From NCBI GenBank assembly GCA_002387845.1, contig DGLB01000028.1, forward strand, positions 64,306 through 100,729: a DNA stretch of 36,424 bases. The letters are read 5' to 3'. The notes under the pieces were generated by a model. The model had not been told where the DNA came from and made no database searches. It was given only the letters and a program-made list of their open reading frames with translations. Shown here piece by piece: positions 23,110 to 31,153 of the stretch (its first letter is position 1; every line of letters starts with the position of its first letter). The position numbers were made by a program, and so were the translations under genes. This DNA is from Stenotrophomonas maltophilia (GTDB lineage: Bacteria; Pseudomonadota; Gammaproteobacteria; Xanthomonadales; Xanthomonadaceae).

Positions 23110-24123
23110 TTACTTCCCGCCACTCATCTCAATACGCAGGCTGGGGTCGGTCTCGTGGCTGTCCACCACGTCGTTGTACGCATCCACAATCTGCTGGAAC
23201 ACCTCACGCCGGCCATCCACGCTGAAGCGCCCGAACTGCAGCACATTCGTGGCCATGAACTGCTCAAACTCCATCACATCCACGCGGTCGTGAATGCCAA
23301 CATTCTCCAGCAGCCCTTCGGCGGTGAGCAGCCCACGACGCGTAGTGACGATCACCGGCCGCTTGCCCTTGCCCAGATTCTCCCCGCACTTGCGAATCAG
23401 GCTTTCCGACGGCGCAGTGCTCACATGCACCGCCACATCGCCGAGGTCGAAGTCGCCGTGGCGGTCAGGCTTCTGATCGCTCTGGTTGGAGCCGTGGTGC
23501 ACCACCAACACTTTCTCCGCCTCCGGCAGCACCACCTGCAACGTGGCCCCCACCAGGTGCTGCATCATCGTGCCCAGGTACATGGTGCCGCCGGCTTCTT
23601 TCTGGCGGGCCTCGGCCTGCGCGGTGAGGTGGCGCACGGCGGTGCGCAGGCTCCAGGCGGCGTCCAGCTTCATGCTGAAGGGCTTGCCGGCGAAGAACGC
23701 TTCCACGCGGGTGATCCAGAAGCGCTCGGCGGCGGCCAGATCCAGCGCACCACGCAAGGCGCTCTGCTCGTTCAAGAACGCCACGTAGCCGCGCATGAAG
23801 CCGATGCTGCCGCGACTGGTGCGCCCGCCCTCTTCTGCCAGCACACGGGTGATGCCGTGCTGGGCCAGGATGGCCTGCACGGCGGCGCGCCCCAGGCCCA
23901 GTACCTGCCCGCCCTGCTCGGTAAGCAGGTCGTCGGCATTCAAGGACGTGCCGTTGGCAGCAGCGCGACGGGCGTGGTCGTTCACCACCAGCATCACGGC
24001 CAGCGCGCCTTTGCCCTTTACCTTGGCCTGCTGGCTGTAAGTCGCCAGCGCCTGCACGAAATCAACATCGCCCTCCGCCGCCGCTTCCGGCAGCACAACC
24101 GCGTCGGCCGGAAACAGACTCAC
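23110..24123 (-). CDS. Type II restriction endonuclease candidate (DUF4928-like)
   Basis: The 337-residue product has no signal peptide. It matches, as far as memory allows, the DUF4928 family, which is encoded next to C5 cytosine methyltransferases. The segment DFDLGDVAVHVSTAPSESLI followed by GKRPVIVTTRRGL has the spacing of a PD-(D/E)xK-like nuclease core, but the catalytic residues are not certain. It starts with GTG at 24123, which overlaps the methyltransferase stop by three bases (GTGA), so the pair is translationally coupled, methylase first. It should cut the unmethylated form of the site protected by its partner. Confidence 0.75.
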   Translation of the reverse strand: MSLFPADAVVLPEAAAEGDVDFVQALATYSQQAKVKGKGALAVMLVVNDHARRAAANGTSLNADDLLTEQGGQVLGLGRAAVQAILAQHGITRVLAEEGGRTSRGSIGFMRGYVAFLNEQSALRGALDLAAAERFWITRVEAFFAGKPFSMKLDAAWSLRTAVRHLTAQAEARQKEAGGTMYLGTMMQHLVGATLQVVLPEAEKVLVVHHGSNQSDQKPDRHGDFDLGDVAVHVSTAPSESLIRKCGENLGKGKRPVIVTTRRGLLTAEGLLENVGIHDRVDVMEFEQFMATNVLQFGRFSVDGRREVFQQIVDAYNDVVDSHETDPSLRIEMSGGK

Positions 24124-25475
24124 GCCGCCACCTCGCTGCGCTGCACATGTTGCAGCAGCGGCTCGAAAATGTGTTCAGCCAAGTGCCGCACCACCGGCAC
24201 TGCCACGCCGTCGCCGGCAATGTGGTACGCGTCGTTGTAGTTTGGCGGCAGGCGGTAGGAATCCGGCAGGCCCATCAGGCGTGCGGCCTCGCGCGGGGAC
24301 AGCAGGCGCGAGCGGATCTTGCGGCCCTCCACCACCAGAATGCTCTGCCGGCTGGAACCACCGGAGGGCGTGCGCAGGCAACCGGCGATGTCGTCGAAGC
24401 GCACTTCAGCGCGCTGCACCTTGTTGCCTTCTTCATCCAGGCGGGTGCGCTTGTACACGCCGCCCACCATACGCCGGCCGGCCTTCTGCGCCTCGCGTAC
24501 CTTCTTGCGGTTGGCCTCGCTCATCATGCCCAGCAGCTTCTGGGTGCGCTCGGCGGTGTCCCACTTCACCCCGGTGGGGGCGTCTTCAATCACGTCCACG
24601 AAGTGCAGCGCGCGCGCAGGTGGCGTGGGCAGGTTCCACCAAAGCCAGTGCTTGCGGGCGGCTTTGCTCAGCCCGGCCACCGCTTCCACCATCCGGGGCG
24701 GGTGCCAGGTGGGGTGCGCTTCCGTGCCGAGCAACGACCCCGGAAGTTCCACGTCATCGCGCACCCCCACAATGAACACTCGCGGGCGTGACTGCGGCAC
24801 GAAGTGGCGTGCATCCACCATCAGCGCGCCGAAGCGGTAGCCCGCGCTGGAGAATGCGGTGCCAATAGCGGCGAAGTCGCGGCCCTCATTCGAGGTGAGC
24901 ACGCCGTACACGTTCTCCAGCACGATGATGCGCGGGGCGCGGCCCTCCTTCTGCAGCGACTGCATCAGCCGCCAGAACACCCAGAAGGTGCCCGAACGGG
25001 TCTGCTGCTTGTCCTGCCAATGGCCGATGCCCTTGTACGCACCCGCCAGCGAAAGGTCCTGGCAGGGGAACGACGCCCAGGCCAGGTCGGCTTCGTCGGC
25101 CAGCTGCGCCGGGGTGACATTGTTGATGTCATCCACCAGCAGGTCGTGGCCGCCGTTCCAGTTCTCCCGGTAGGCGCGGCCCTTCATCGGCTCGAAGTCG
25201 TTGGCGAACAGGCACTGCCAGTCTGGCCCCAGGCCCGCGCGGGCCATGCCACCACCGGCAAAGAACTCATAGAAGCGGTGCCCGCGCGTGCCGGAAGCGA
25301 CGCCGGGCGCTTCGGCCACCCCGGTGTCGCGGGCGATCTTGTCTTCGATGGCCCGGGCGATCCAGCTGCTCATCGGCACCTTGCCACCGTCCTGGTGGCA
25401 CAGGCGCTCGATGGCTTCGTGCTGCTCGGCCGACAGGCGCAGGCTGGTGCGACGCTCAGGGGCGGGGGCTTTCAT
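24120..25475 (-). CDS. C5 cytosine DNA methyltransferase with an N-terminal ribbon-helix-helix-like extension
   Basis: The 451-residue product carries the C5 methyltransferase motifs: motif I FYEFFAGGGMARAGLG (from residue 68), the catalytic PCQ in SFPCQDLSLAG (C138), ENV in VLENVYGVL (E187-V189), QSRPRVFIVG (from 228) and LLSPREAARLMGLPDSY with GDGVAVPV at the end. The target recognition region lies at about 310-380. Residues 8-50 (RRTSLRLSAEQHEAIERLC... SSWIARAIEDKIARD) precede motif I and read like a ribbon-helix-helix DNA-binding arm, which could let the methylase repress its own operon. The target sequence cannot be predicted. It forms one operon with the nuclease gene. The start ATG is at 25475, and the 246-bp region upstream faces the immunity gene. 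Confidence 0.92.
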   Translation of the reverse strand: MKAPAPERRTSLRLSAEQHEAIERLCHQDGGKVPMSSWIARAIEDKIARDTGVAEAPGVASGTRGHRFYEFFAGGGMARAGLGPDWQCLFANDFEPMKGRAYRENWNGGHDLLVDDINNVTPAQLADEADLAWASFPCQDLSLAGAYKGIGHWQDKQQTRSGTFWVFWRLMQSLQKEGRAPRIIVLENVYGVLTSNEGRDFAAIGTAFSSAGYRFGALMVDARHFVPQSRPRVFIVGVRDDVELPGSLLGTEAHPTWHPPRMVEAVAGLSKAARKHWLWWNLPTPPARALHFVDVIEDAPTGVKWDTAERTQKLLGMMSEANRKKVREAQKAGRRMVGGVYKRTRLDEEGNKVQRAEVRFDDIAGCLRTPSGGSSRQSILVVEGRKIRSRLLSPREAARLMGLPDSYRLPPNYNDAYHIAGDGVAVPVVRHLAEHIFEPLLQHVQRSEVAA

Positions 25476-25721
25476 GTGGTGCGGAGCGTCCAGGACAGGT
25501 TGGCGCCAAATTCTGGCTCCCTGTGATGATACGGGATCGCGGTCTCAGGGCAAGAGATTGGGGGGAGGTTTGGTTGAGATCTCTCACGGCGGCGATTGCC
25601 CGGGTTGTACCGGTCATGGGGATGGGGGACGATGGGGGTGCCGGCCAGGGATGACGGGACGCGACGTGGCTTCCGCCAATGCCCCCACACGGGTCACTCA
25701 ACTTAGGGACGATAAGTTCTG

Positions 25722-26216
25722 ATGGATCTGAACTCCGAGACCAAGACTGTCTTCTACGAAGCCAACGGGATTTCCATCCCGTCACCACGTCTGCAGGCGG
25801 ATGCCGCAGCAGGAGACTCAAGAGAGATCGAGTATCAGTACTCGTTCCACCAATCCGGCCGAAAACTTACTGGATTGGGAGTTGGAGGCGTTGAGTACTT
25901 CATTGAGCGCCCCGGATATCGCGAGCGCCTTTTCACAATCGACCTCAGCACCCTGCCCGCTTTGACGGCTGCGCTGCGGGTCAAGCCGATTCTGGGGGGC
26001 ACCGAGGACGACTTTACCTATCTTCGGGAGTTGGCGGAGGGCTTGCTTGAAGGATTCAAGAAGGAGCCTGGAACTCTCGTCAACCAACGGTATCTGGTGT
26101 TCTCCGGAGTTGAGGCACTGTCTCATCTGTCCATATCTGTGCCTGCTGACGTCGTAGCTCTCGCAGATGGAACGATCGCACTAGCCGAGGCATTCATTCC
26201 GTCAGATGCTGGTTAA
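25722..26216 (+). CDS. Putative immunity protein of the adjacent T4SS effector
   Basis: The 164-residue product is not recognised by sequence. It has no signal peptide, so it should stay in the cytoplasm, and its C-terminus is rich in valine and alanine (VPADVVALADGTIALAEAF). Position is the main evidence: it lies 11 bp upstream of the effector gene on the same strand, the order seen for T4SS effector/immunity pairs in Xanthomonas and Stenotrophomonas. Known immunity proteins for periplasmic effectors carry a signal peptide, so a cytosolic one would suggest a toxin active in the cytoplasm. Base composition is visibly lower in GC than the surrounding chromosome, which suggests recent acquisition. 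Start ATG 25722 follows AGGGACG. Confidence 0.6.
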   Translation: MDLNSETKTVFYEANGISIPSPRLQADAAAGDSREIEYQYSFHQSGRKLTGLGVGGVEYFIERPGYRERLFTIDLSTLPALTAALRVKPILGGTEDDFTYLRELAEGLLEGFKKEPGTLVNQRYLVFSGVEALSHLSISVPADVVALADGTIALAEAFIPSDAG

Positions 26217-26227
26217 GGAGAACCGCC

Positions 26228-29125
26228 ATGACAGGCTTTGTCTTTGATGATTTCGCGCGAACGACGCTGACGCCAGCAACCAACGTTGACGGAAGCCCAA
26301 TAAGTCCCCAGCAGATGGACCGGGTCATTCAGTACCTGAAGTCTCCCGGGTCAGGGCCAGATGCGAGCAGCAGCTACGCTGAGTTCATCGAACGGAAGAT
26401 GACGCAGTTCCCACCGGCCCTTGCACCAGGCCGGGAGTATGTGGGCTTCTCTGGCAAAGACAGCCAAGGGGCGTACAACTTCGATAACGCCGAAGCGTAT
26501 GTCGCGGACACCAAGCCAAGAGCAGGGATCATTGGTAATACACCGTGGGGTGAGTACATCTCCGACCTCACGGACAATCCGTCTCGGCATCCCGATTTTC
26601 TGGGTGCGATGGACAAGTTCAAAAGTTACATGGATGCAGAAGGCTTGGTTCCCATGGGGAACCATGGTGGGGCCCTCCGCGACATGATGTGGAACGCCGG
26701 CAGCCCGCGTTACTTCGAGAACGCCATCGCCACCGGCAAGCCGCTGCTCGCCTTTGTCGAAAACGCCCCGGCCAACCGCGGTTTCAGCAATTTCGAGCTT
26801 ACTACAGCGCTCGAGCACCCCAATGCTCGTATCAATGGCTACCCGGTAAGCGCATTCGGTCCCGATCCACTTGCGTTTGTCAGCCAGTCCGCCGCTGAGT
26901 ATCAGGCGCTGGAGCGCACTCTCGCGCAGCACGCTACCGCGAACGGTACTGAAGCGGTGACCGTAGCCAAGCTGCGCGCCGACCTCATGCCGATTGAAGG
27001 CTATGACGCGCTGGGAAAGACGCTGTATGCGCGTCCGTTGGACGACTTCAAGACACTCAGCCTGGATGACATGACCCGCGTTCGCGTGGAGTGGGTCGCC
27101 GCGCGCGGCACGCTGCCAGCGGGTCCACACCTGGTCGCCGATGCACCCGAGCCGCACCGCGCTCCTGGCCAACCCGGCGCTCCGCGCGGCCCACCGAACG
27201 CCGCAACGGCGGCCGAGGTCGTTGCGGAGGCCGCACCGCATCGCGCCCCCGGCGGCATTGGCCCCGGCATGAAGATTGCCGGCGTTGCCGGCCTTGCGCT
27301 GATGGCGCACGACTTCGGCACCTCCGGGCACAAGTGGGTGGAACTGAAGCTTCAGGGCAATGACGCCGGTGCCGATTCCACTGCCGCGCATTTCGTCGGC
27401 CGCAACGTGGGCGGCGCACTCGGCGGGTTTGTTGCGGGCGCAGGCGTGGGCCTCGCCACCGGCTCCTGGACCGGCCCTGGAGCGATCATCACCGGTATTG
27501 GCGGCGGTGCCTTTGGTGCCTACCTCGGTGAAAGCTGGGCCAAACAGAAGGATATCGAGCGCGTCTACACGCAGGAAGATTCCCTCGGACGCGCGTGGCA
27601 GCGCGATCCCGCCGATCCCGAAGGGCGGTGGTACCGTGGCGCGCACCAGCAGCAGGTGCAAAGCGGCGACCTCGGTACCGGTGTGGAAGTCCGCCCGGTG
27701 CAGAATGCGCAGGGCGACGACGTCACCTTCCAATCCCGCTATGTCGCCACCGGCACGCTGGAGCGGCAGTTGAACCACCAGGCTGCCAAGGCCTCGTACG
27801 AGCTTGGCCTGACCAACCGCCCTACGCCGCGCGACCCGTATCGTCTGGATGCCAGCGCAGAGACCTATCCGCCACGCGCACCCTTCGAAACCGGCCGCGA
27901 CTACGTGCGTGATGCGCGCAGTGGCGAGTGGATGCTGGAAATCCAGCGGATGATCGACGGCCGCGTGCCCATCAATCACCGCGAGCCGGTCGACCGCGAA
28001 CGCCTGCCGATGCTGGACGAGCAGTCGCGCACCATCATTGCGCAGAACGCCGCCAACACCCCAGCCTCGCTCGCCGCCCGTTACATGGTGGCGCATGAGC
28101 AGCAACGCTGGGACGACTTCGCCACGCGCGACAACCCGGCGGTTCCGCCGGCCATCCAGGATGCCCGCGATAACCCAAATACGCTGCAGGCCAGCGACGG
28201 CCAGACCTACACGCGCCAGGAAGACGGCCAGTGGCTGCACAATGGCGTGCTGTTCAACAGCACCGCCAATGTGAATCTGCGCGAAGAGCTGGAGGTGACC
28301 TGGCAGAGCCAGGAGGCTGGCGTGCAGGGCCTGAGCCAGATGGCCGATCAGATCTGGGAGAACCGGCAGCTCGCGCCTGAAGGCGTGCGTGGCCAGTTGG
28401 AGGACCTTTACACGAAGCACGGCATCGCGCGCACGCCCGAGCAGCTGGATGCCACCGCTGCCGCCGTGCAGCAGCAGCTGGCACAGTCGGGCAAGCCGGA
28501 GTACGTGACGCTGGAGTTGATGCCAGACCCGCGCACGCACGGGCCCAGTGCCGACAGCGCGGTTGCCGCCTTCAGCGATGACGGCGGCAATCGCATGGTG
28601 CTTCAGAGCACAACCACGGTGGAGGATGTGGCCCGGCATCAAGCACAGCTGGCGGCTGCACCTGCGCCGGCACAGAACAGCGAGCCGGCCATGCTGGATG
28701 CGGTCACCGTCACCGCGCCGCGAGCCGAACACGCAAAGCCTGCGCCGGCGTTGTTGCCCAACCATCCAGATCACCCGGACCATCCCGCCTACGACAAGAT
28801 TCATAAGTGGGTGCAGGGGACGGGCAACTGGAACGAAGAGCAAAGTCACAACGTGGCCGCCTCGCTTTACCGGAAGCAGGCGGAGAACCCGGCGTTCCAG
28901 CGCGTGGACCGGGTAACCGGCGCATTGGGGCCGAACGGGGAGCACAACGTGATTGCCACTTACGCACCCCACGGCGACAAGCCGCCGTTCTTCAACGCCG
29001 TGGTGGACGGACGCGAAGCCATGCTTCAGCCCGCGCAGCAGAACCTGGAGCAGGCGGAAGTGGCGAAGCAGGAGCAAGTGCGGCAGCAAGGGCGGGAGCT
29101 GGCACCACCCGCAATGCACATGTAG
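26228..29125 (+). CDS. Large T4SS effector with a variant XVIPCD-like C-terminus
   Basis: The 965-residue product follows the immunity-type gene with a TAAGGAG ribosome binding site. An N-terminal domain of about 270 residues (EYVGFSGKDSQGAYNF, GNHGGALRDMMWNAGSP, RGFSNFELTTALEHP, INGYPVSAFG) is probably the toxin or its carrier. A glycine-rich helix pair (about 345-435, GGALGGFVAGAGVGLATG) resembles the membrane-active region of such effectors. Further modules follow (GRAWQRDPADPEGRWYR). From about residue 846 (HPDHPDHPAYDKI) the C-terminus has VDRVTGALG, HNVIATYAPHGD, FFNAVVDGREAMLQPAQQ and a glutamine-rich end, a variant of the XVIPCD. The toxin activity is unknown. The 5' end is lower in GC than the 3' part, as if a new N-terminus had been joined to an older tail. 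The stop TAG lies in a GTAG repeat. Confidence 0.75.
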   Translation: MTGFVFDDFARTTLTPATNVDGSPISPQQMDRVIQYLKSPGSGPDASSSYAEFIERKMTQFPPALAPGREYVGFSGKDSQGAYNFDNAEAYVADTKPRAGIIGNTPWGEYISDLTDNPSRHPDFLGAMDKFKSYMDAEGLVPMGNHGGALRDMMWNAGSPRYFENAIATGKPLLAFVENAPANRGFSNFELTTALEHPNARINGYPVSAFGPDPLAFVSQSAAEYQALERTLAQHATANGTEAVTVAKLRADLMPIEGYDALGKTLYARPLDDFKTLSLDDMTRVRVEWVAARGTLPAGPHLVADAPEPHRAPGQPGAPRGPPNAATAAEVVAEAAPHRAPGGIGPGMKIAGVAGLALMAHDFGTSGHKWVELKLQGNDAGADSTAAHFVGRNVGGALGGFVAGAGVGLATGSWTGPGAIITGIGGGAFGAYLGESWAKQKDIERVYTQEDSLGRAWQRDPADPEGRWYRGAHQQQVQSGDLGTGVEVRPVQNAQGDDVTFQSRYVATGTLERQLNHQAAKASYELGLTNRPTPRDPYRLDASAETYPPRAPFETGRDYVRDARSGEWMLEIQRMIDGRVPINHREPVDRERLPMLDEQSRTIIAQNAANTPASLAARYMVAHEQQRWDDFATRDNPAVPPAIQDARDNPNTLQASDGQTYTRQEDGQWLHNGVLFNSTANVNLREELEVTWQSQEAGVQGLSQMADQIWENRQLAPEGVRGQLEDLYTKHGIARTPEQLDATAAAVQQQLAQSGKPEYVTLELMPDPRTHGPSADSAVAAFSDDGGNRMVLQSTTTVEDVARHQAQLAAAPAPAQNSEPAMLDAVTVTAPRAEHAKPAPALLPNHPDHPDHPAYDKIHKWVQGTGNWNEEQSHNVAASLYRKQAENPAFQRVDRVTGALGPNGEHNVIATYAPHGDKPPFFNAVVDGREAMLQPAQQNLEQAEVAKQEQVRQQGRELAPPAMHM

Positions 29126-29144
29126 AGCCACGCCATGCGTGGCT
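29122..29144 (+). repeat. GTAG repeat overlapping the effector stop codon
   Basis: GTAGAGCCACGCCATGCGTG forms a hairpin; TAG at 29123-29125 is the effector stop. Confidence 0.85.
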
Positions 29145-29193
29145 ACGCGGTGCCAGATGGAACCTGGGACATCCAACGTGATCAGGGGGGATC

Positions 29194-30000
29194 ATGAAAG
29201 AAGCTCAGCAACAGGCAACCGTCGCGGTCATGATCGACTGCGATAACGTTCCGCCGGATATCGTCGACTTCGTCATGCCGATTGCGAGCCAGGCGGGACG
29301 GGTCACCATACGGCGTGGATACGGCAACCAAGCGACGTTAAGCGGAAGCTGGCATCAGGCCTTAGCACGCGAAGTCTTCCTTCCGTGCCTTCAGCATCAG
29401 TACGCTCCGAAGAAGAACACTACCGACATCGCGCTTGCACTGGATGCGCTCGAAACACTGCTTGATGGGCGGGCGAATACCTTCGTTCTGGTCACCAGCG
29501 ATAGCGACTTCGTCTGTTTGTGCAGAAAGCTCAGGGAGCGAGGTGCCACCGTCTACGTCGTTGGCGATACCAAGACCCCTCCCCCGTTGAGGAAGATCTG
29601 CGACCGGTTTCTTGAGGCAACTTCAAACAAGCCGAAGCCGCCGGCTGTCACCCAGGTGAAGAAGCCGTCGCCGCCGACGCCACAGCCTGCCACGAAGAAA
29701 GTGGCGAAAAAGGCGACCAAGAAGACTACCGGCCCGCAGCCTAAGAGTTTCCCTCAGTTCGTCTTTGACGAAGTGAGTAAGCTTGTGTCCGCGAGCCCAA
29801 ACGGCAAGGTTCCGCTCAATGCGCTGGGACAACACCTGAGCAAGACCCACCCTGGCTTTACCACCTCGACGTATGGGCACGCGAAGCTTTCAACCATGGT
29901 CAATGGCTACGGCCAGCTGAAGCTTCACAAGGAAGGGGGCGGCTCGTCGGTAAGCCTGGTAACGGCAATCAAGGATCAGAAGCCCGTATGCACTCCGTAG
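29194..30000 (+). CDS. NYN-domain ribonuclease-like protein with a C-terminal LOTUS (OST-HTH) domain
   Basis: The 268-residue product starts at ATG 29194 after CAGGGGGG. Residues 8-150 form a NYN (PIN-like) domain: VAVMIDCDNVPPDIV (D15, D17), the DIALALDALE acid, FVLVTSDSDFVCLCRKLR and GATVYVVGD. Four conserved acids of this kind bind Mg2+ in RNA-cutting relatives. A basic, proline-rich linker (about 150-185, with KKVAKKATKKTT) leads to a C-terminal LOTUS/OST-HTH domain (QFVFDEVSKLVSASP to YGQLKLHKEGG), an RNA-binding fold. Together they suggest an RNA-processing or RNA-decay enzyme. GC content is modest, as in the effector's 5' part, so it may have arrived together with that cluster. The stop TAG is again a repeat GTAG. 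Confidence 0.85.
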   Translation: MKEAQQQATVAVMIDCDNVPPDIVDFVMPIASQAGRVTIRRGYGNQATLSGSWHQALAREVFLPCLQHQYAPKKNTTDIALALDALETLLDGRANTFVLVTSDSDFVCLCRKLRERGATVYVVGDTKTPPPLRKICDRFLEATSNKPKPPAVTQVKKPSPPTPQPATKKVAKKATKKTTGPQPKSFPQFVFDEVSKLVSASPNGKVPLNALGQHLSKTHPGFTTSTYGHAKLSTMVNGYGQLKLHKEGGGSSVSLVTAIKDQKPVCTP

Positions 30001-30105
30001 CGACGCGCCATGCGCGTCGTCGGAACAACGATGCCACTTAGAGCCACGCCCTGCGTTCCTTCGAGGTGGTTGGGTTGGTCGAAGCCACGCATGGCGTGGC
30101 TCTAC
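29997..30105. repeat. Cluster of GTAG repeat variants between NYN and DUF2384-like genes
   Basis: The forward unit GTAGCGACGCGCCATGCGCG (29997-30019) overlaps the NYN stop codon, a worn unit TTAGAGCCACGCC begins near 30038, and a reverse unit (30083-30105) supplies the stop codon of the minus-strand gene at 30102. Confidence 0.8.
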
Positions 30106-30521
30106 ATTGCCTTGGCCAGGGCCAGGGCGGCGGCGATCACGTTCTTTGGCTCCAGCTCCAGCAGCTCCTGCGGGCTTAGGCCATCCAGCAGCGGGTTGCC
30201 GTCAGCGAACCACATGGCCATGCCCCAGCAGTCTCTGTGCGGGGCCAGGATCTTGGTGACCATGGTCATGGCAAGAAGGGGCCGGAAGCCGTCGTCCTGG
30301 TCCAGGCCGTAGCCGGGGTAATACTCCACCCCGTTGCGGAAGATGGAGAAAATGATGCCCTTCTTCCTCCACATGCCCGGCTCTACCCGTTGTGGGTAGT
30401 CACTCATCTCAGCCAGCGCGATGATCTGTTTGGCGGTGAGCCAATCGCCGGTCTCCCAGACCGACCTGCGCAGCCTCTCTTCTTCTCGGCTGCCGCGGAT
30501 GAGGTGATTCGTGGTGTTCAC
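30102..30521 (-). CDS. DUF2384/ParS-like protein, possible orphan antitoxin-type regulator
   Basis: The 139-residue product has no signal peptide. An N-terminal helical region with TAKQIIALAEMS is followed by GMWRKKGIIFSIFRNGVEYY, and the C-terminal part (WGMAMWFADGNPLLDGLSPQEL) resembles the MbcA/ParS/Xre toxin-binding domain in which an aromatic-rich strand precedes W..xA.WF...N..L.G. Such domains occur in antitoxins paired with RES-type toxins, but no RES gene is adjacent. The match is by eye and may be wrong. The stop codon lies in a GTAG repeat. The 118 bp between its start and the end of the XVIPCD gene hold no feature I can name. Confidence 0.5.
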   Translation of the reverse strand: MNTTNHLIRGSREEERLRRSVWETGDWLTAKQIIALAEMSDYPQRVEPGMWRKKGIIFSIFRNGVEYYPGYGLDQDDGFRPLLAMTMVTKILAPHRDCWGMAMWFADGNPLLDGLSPQELLELEPKNVIAAALALAKAM

Positions 30522-30639
30522 TGCACGCTGCTCCTTGCGCTGTCGGGTGATGCCCGAGGAGGATAGGCGCGCGTGAAGATGTGAAGTAGAGGCGTTTGCG
30601 ACGTTGTGATGTCGCGTGTGGTCGTATTCCCGTGCGGCC

Positions 30640-31062
30640 TCAGCGCGGCTCGTCGTCTTCCGCCGGTGGCGTGACCGCCACCATGGTTTCCATGCTGGCG
30701 CGGCGGTGGCCCGGGTTGTCCAAGTCGCCTTCCACCACGAACACGTTGTGGGCGGTGGGGTACTCGTCGGTGGGGTTGCTGAGCACCACGTGGTCCACCC
30801 GGGTGAGGCGGTGGGCCTTGGCCAGGGCGAGCAGGCTGCCGATGAGGCGCTCGCTCACCTCATCGAAGGTGCGGCCGTGGTCCTTGTCCAGCTGGGTTAC
30901 GTGCTTGCGGATCTGCTTGTACATGGCGTGGTCCGGGTGCTGCGGCAGCGCCGGGCTCATCGGTTCGAGCGCCAGGTCGTCTGGCGTGGGCGGTGCGGAC
31001 TTGGGGTGCTTGGACACTACGCGGGTTCCTTCCTTGATGCCGGTGAGTTCGTGCCCGGACAT
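30640..31062 (-). CDS. Stand-alone XVIPCD protein, second copy
   Basis: The 140-residue product has a closer match to the textbook XVIPCD than the copy at 21021: HPDHAMYKQIRKHVTQLDKDHG, DEVSERLIGSLLALAKAHRL, TRVDHVVLSNP, NVFVVEGDLDNPGHRRASM. About 35 residues precede the domain and there is no glutamine-rich tail; the end is acidic (AEDDEPR). As with the other copy, no toxin domain is present, so it is a remnant, a small effector, or a recruitment adaptor. It is divergent from a secreted protein at 31154 across 91 bp. Confidence 0.82.
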   Translation of the reverse strand: MSGHELTGIKEGTRVVSKHPKSAPPTPDDLALEPMSPALPQHPDHAMYKQIRKHVTQLDKDHGRTFDEVSERLIGSLLALAKAHRLTRVDHVVLSNPTDEYPTAHNVFVVEGDLDNPGHRRASMETMVAVTPPAEDDEPR

Positions 31063-31102
31063 TGTCAGGCAGAACGCAGAGGATTGCGAACTCCCGGGCG
31101 GC

Positions 31103-31108
31103 TACAAT
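31103..31108 (+). promoter_or_regulatory. Possible -10 box for the gene at 31154
   Basis: TACAAT stands out in a GC-rich gap, 45 bp before the ATG at 31154. TTGCGA at 31084-31089 would leave only a 13-bp spacer, so the -35 is not resolved. Confidence 0.35.
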
Positions 31109-31153
31109 CGGCTTGCCTCCGCCACCGGCCGGGCTCAACCACAAGGACGCTAC

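Noticed and set aside
28700..28740. TonB-box-like sequence (DAVTVTA) in the effector
   Set aside because: The protein is not an outer membrane receptor; the motif lies in a linker before the XVIPCD and is probably a coincidental low-complexity sequence.
26351..29176. A 941-codon open frame on the minus strand
   Set aside because: Antisense shadow of the effector gene; composition is dominated by Arg, Gly, Val and His and no domain is visible.
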